DNA from: Stromatinia cepivora
Lineage: Eukaryota > Ascomycota > Leotiomycetes > Helotiales > Sclerotiniaceae
Assembly (NCBI GenBank): GCA_014898415.1
Contig: RCTD01000007.1
Coordinates: forward strand, 124,001-188,000
Length of the DNA stretch: 64,000 bases
Direction of reading: 5' to 3'
Part shown: positions 61,423-64,000 of the stretch, one piece after another
Numbering within the stretch: position 1 is the first letter of the stretch
Layout: every line of letters begins with the position of its first letter
The notes under the pieces: model-generated
What the model was told of the DNA's origin: nothing
Database searches by the model: none
Seen by the model: only the letters and a program-made list of their open reading frames with translations
Made by a program: the position numbers and the translations under genes

Positions 61423-63255
61423 TTTGAGGATGATCACGTTTTTAATTTAAATAGAGTCGTTGAAAGTATGAAGAGAAGAGAGCTGGGGCCATATTCACAT
61501 TCACAATATATAATAGGGTTATAGTTTTGGGCTAATTGTTGGGCACAACAGTTGGCAGTTGGTGTTTTGTTTGAATGTGGCTGTGCTTTCTCAAGCCTTA
61601 CTGACATGTGCTTGCACTTTTATTCGGAACAGTGTTTCCATATTGTCTGCCTCTTTATCCGGAGAAGGGGTTGTACTGTCACGCAATAGGCACATACTAA
61701 TACCGTGCGTTTTAACTTTTAGCACAGCTACACCCGTTACCTCGACCAACTTAGGAAAATTATCATAAAATTAGAATATCCAGTACGGATTTTAGAACGC
61801 ACAGCCATATGGAATTATCTCGGAGCTTATTGAGTTGTCGTACAGTACTATACAGTAGTATGTGTAAGCCCATTTTAACTTAAACGATTACTGTATTATG
61901 ATTATTTAAGATAGGTTAGCTGGGCGAAATTTGATGGATTTTGGAGATGTTGAAACTTGAAAGGGGTGTTAGTTAAGTGGGTACTCGGTAGTGCTGATAT
62001 CATGTAGTATTATCGATAACAAGATCCTACTCTGAGAGGATGAATTGATATTTGCCGGAAATACAAACCAAATTAGGAAGCTAACCAGGTTTTGTAGTAG
62101 TATCTGCGCCGTAGATATACATTGAGCTATTGGACATTTTTACTGCATATACGGAGTAGTATGCCAAGTTCTACTTTTACTATTTGGTGAGGTACATTGG
62201 AGAATTGATATAGATAGAGCAGGGAACAAAAAAAAGGGGAGACAATCCTTTGCAATGCTCCTTAAAAGTACTTGCATAGTGTGACAGGATGCATATAGTC
62301 TTACTTGTTTTCCATCGATCATTCGATCGTATGTTGGGTAGGATCCGGTTATGAATGGCACTTTCAGGTTACGAGCTTGGGTTGCATCGTGTCAAGGTTA
62401 GAGCACTTGTACACGCAATGGAATCCTATCGGCTTAGAATATGAAGATATAAGTGGAGTCACAATATTAGCTGTGTTTTTCCTCTGATATAGCTTATACA
62501 GTGTGCTTACTTACTCAGCATTAATCCCTGACACATCAGATACTCAAGCTCAGTAAGGAAGAATGCAAATCTTGCAATTGGAGGGTGTGTTTGCGAACTA
62601 ATTCCTGGTGCCATGAATAGAAGGTGGGTTGGGGTATCCTAGATTCATCATAGGGTCAGTCTTTCACAATCATTTTTATTTTCCGGTTGTTATTCATCAA
62701 GTTTTAATAAGAATCCAAGGGCGAAGATTTAAAAATTCCAGAGTCCGAAAGTCTGGAATGAAGAGAGGTAAAGTTGCGAAAAGTTACGAATAGCCTCATC
62801 ACTTTGGAGACTTGGTATTCTGCCACTTCTGCACACGTTAGTTAGTTCTACGCGCGCGGTTTTTGGCTTATTGTGTAGTTAATAAATCTAAATTCTTAAT
62901 GCCACATATAAAGATCCCAAGTTAATCTATAAGACGACTACACTTTAATTCTTCAGGAGCTAAATGTGTAATGCTACAGTAAGATGTTACCGGGAGCTCC
63001 CTTCTCATCTTCCTTTTCTATAGTTCATTCACGACCCCTGAAGTACTGTTTTGCGACGCCTCAATCTCGATTGTGGCTACTCCGTACATTTTTACAAATT
63101 GTAATCCTGCAAATGTAAAATGCGTTCCTTCTATACAGAACCTCTCTGTCTCAATATTTAGGTATTAGTTCTCCTCATCGTATAGCTCGCAACCCGCAAT
63201 CTTACTTGTCCGACTCGTCCTAACCCCACATTACGAGCCGCTATCAAACCTCAAT
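61423..63255. other. Divergent upstream region of FAD oxidoreductase and rhodopsin-like gene
   Basis: 1.8 kb without a supported gene. Frames at 61559-61768, 62140-62361 and 62305-62487 are short and unrelated to known families. TACGGAGTA (about 62150) and its reverse complement TACTCCGTA (about 63078) occur, the latter also near 40490; this could be chance. Confidence 0.55.
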
Positions 63256-64000
63256 ATGGCGTATGGAGGTGATGTCAATCGAGGGCCATTCTTGACCACT
63301 ATCAATTGGGTATTCAACGCGATCGCATTAGGTATAGTTTCCACCTCACCGTATTCTCGAAGTTCAAAACCTAACGGTTTTTTTTTGGGGGACAGTTGCT
63401 GTGCTTCTTAGACTCGCCTCACACCATTGGAGAGAGTCTCAGGGATGGAAAAAGGATGACGCGTTTATCATTCTTGCCATGGTCAGTTGCAAAGCCTTGT
63501 CTAATCGAGCATCGTCGCTTGTACTCATACTAAGTACTTTTTATACGCAATAGGCTGCAAACCTTGCAAGAGCAATCTATGTCGATGTTACTATCTCTCA
63601 TGGTCTCGGGCGTCATCTCGAAGTTTTATTCGAAGAGAACCCCTCTGGTGCCATTGCACTCCTCCGTTTGATGGTAATTCTCCAGGCCATTGGACTATGG
63701 ACTTTTACTCTGCCAAAGCTTCCTGTGGTAGCATTACTTGTCAACATCTTCGGCCGTAATTCCAAGAGACTTGCAATTATCCTATACTCTGCAGTTGGTG
63801 CTTTAATCTTGCTTGTCTTTATTATGACCATCACAACTTTTGTACAGTGCACACCGGTATCAGCCAATTGGACCGGGAAGGGCAAATGTTGGAACAAAAA
63901 TATCAATGTAGATCTTGGTTATCTTGCTGGATGTTAGGCTTCCTTCTTATCCCCAGGTTATCCCTCGCTGACATTGACTTTAGCATATTCGGCGTTTCTG
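63256..64000 (+). CDS. Rhodopsin-domain / Pth11-like integral membrane protein, 3' end beyond window
   Basis: Seven-TM protein of the large fungal 'rhodopsin' (Pth11-related) family; function of this member unknown. Exons 63256-63331, 63396-63481, 63554-63932 and 63984 onward. The start MAYGGDVNRGPFLTTINWVF is followed by TM1, then VLLRLASHHWRESQGWKKDDAFIILAM (the conserved RL...W..DD..I motif), SHGLGRHLEVL, and TM segments LMVILQAIGLWTFTLPKL and SAVGALILLVFIMTITTF. FVQCTPVSANW and KGKCWNKNINVDLGYLAG follow, the paired cysteine region of the family. The third intron (donor GTTAGG) joins to SYSAFL, where the window ends. Confidence 0.87.

Noticed and set aside
59880..64000. Secondary-metabolite gene cluster
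   Set aside because: Only an FAD oxidoreductase and a rhodopsin-like gene are visible; no core synthase or regulator in the window.

Overview
The window looks like nuclear DNA of a filamentous ascomycete (Pezizomycotina). Genes carry short GT-AG introns with CTAAC/CTAAT-type branch points, and the gene set is fungal: Nox NADPH oxidase, class I myosin with a C-terminal acidic tail, DHHC palmitoyltransferase, Dsk2 and a Pth11/rhodopsin-like membrane protein. Gene content, plus a sharply bounded AT-rich block of transposons with RIP-like C:G to T:A decay, suggests Leotiomycetes, perhaps Botrytis/Sclerotinia. That placement is inference from memory and was not tested by a search.

Region 1 (1-22,129) is one AT-rich block built almost entirely from nested LTR retrotransposons. 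An outer Ty3/gypsy element (plus strand; its 5' end lies left of the window) is interrupted by a Ty1/copia element (3552-18860, target duplication GAATG). The copia element is itself split by a second copy of the same gypsy family in the opposite orientation (8061-15101, duplication AAAAG). The distal part of the outer gypsy also holds a 1,675-bp LTR element (19439-21113, duplication AATCC) whose only recognisable coding relic is gag. All coding regions are riddled with stops, but RT, RNase H and integrase remain readable.

Region 2 (22,130-about 57,200) is ordinary gene-rich DNA: dsk2/ubiquilin (-), quinone oxidoreductase (+), noxA (-), class I myosin (+), mitoribosomal mS38 (-), glycine-rich DUF7721-like protein (-), MFS transporter (-), pfa4-like palmitoyltransferase (+), secreted/anchored low-complexity protein (-), UDP-GlcNAc pyrophosphorylase (-), G/T-mismatch uracil-DNA glycosylase (+) and a second quinone-oxidoreductase-like gene (+). 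Several pairs are divergent and share an upstream region. A 422-bp AT-rich MITE with about 36-bp inverted repeats and a TA duplication sits at 41171-41592.

Region 3 (57,200-64,000) is more accessory: a decayed LINE 3' end (RNase H to C-terminus), a (ATC)36 microsatellite, an FAD-linked (BBE-type) oxidoreductase (-), and the start of a rhodopsin/Pth11-like membrane protein cut by the window end.

Functionally, noxA, the class I myosin and the UDP-GlcNAc pyrophosphorylase all belong to known processes of polarised hyphal growth and wall synthesis; nothing here shows co-regulation. No tRNA, rRNA or CRISPR array was recognised. Splice structures were derived by hand from frame, donor/acceptor and branch signals, and exon sums were checked to be multiples of three.
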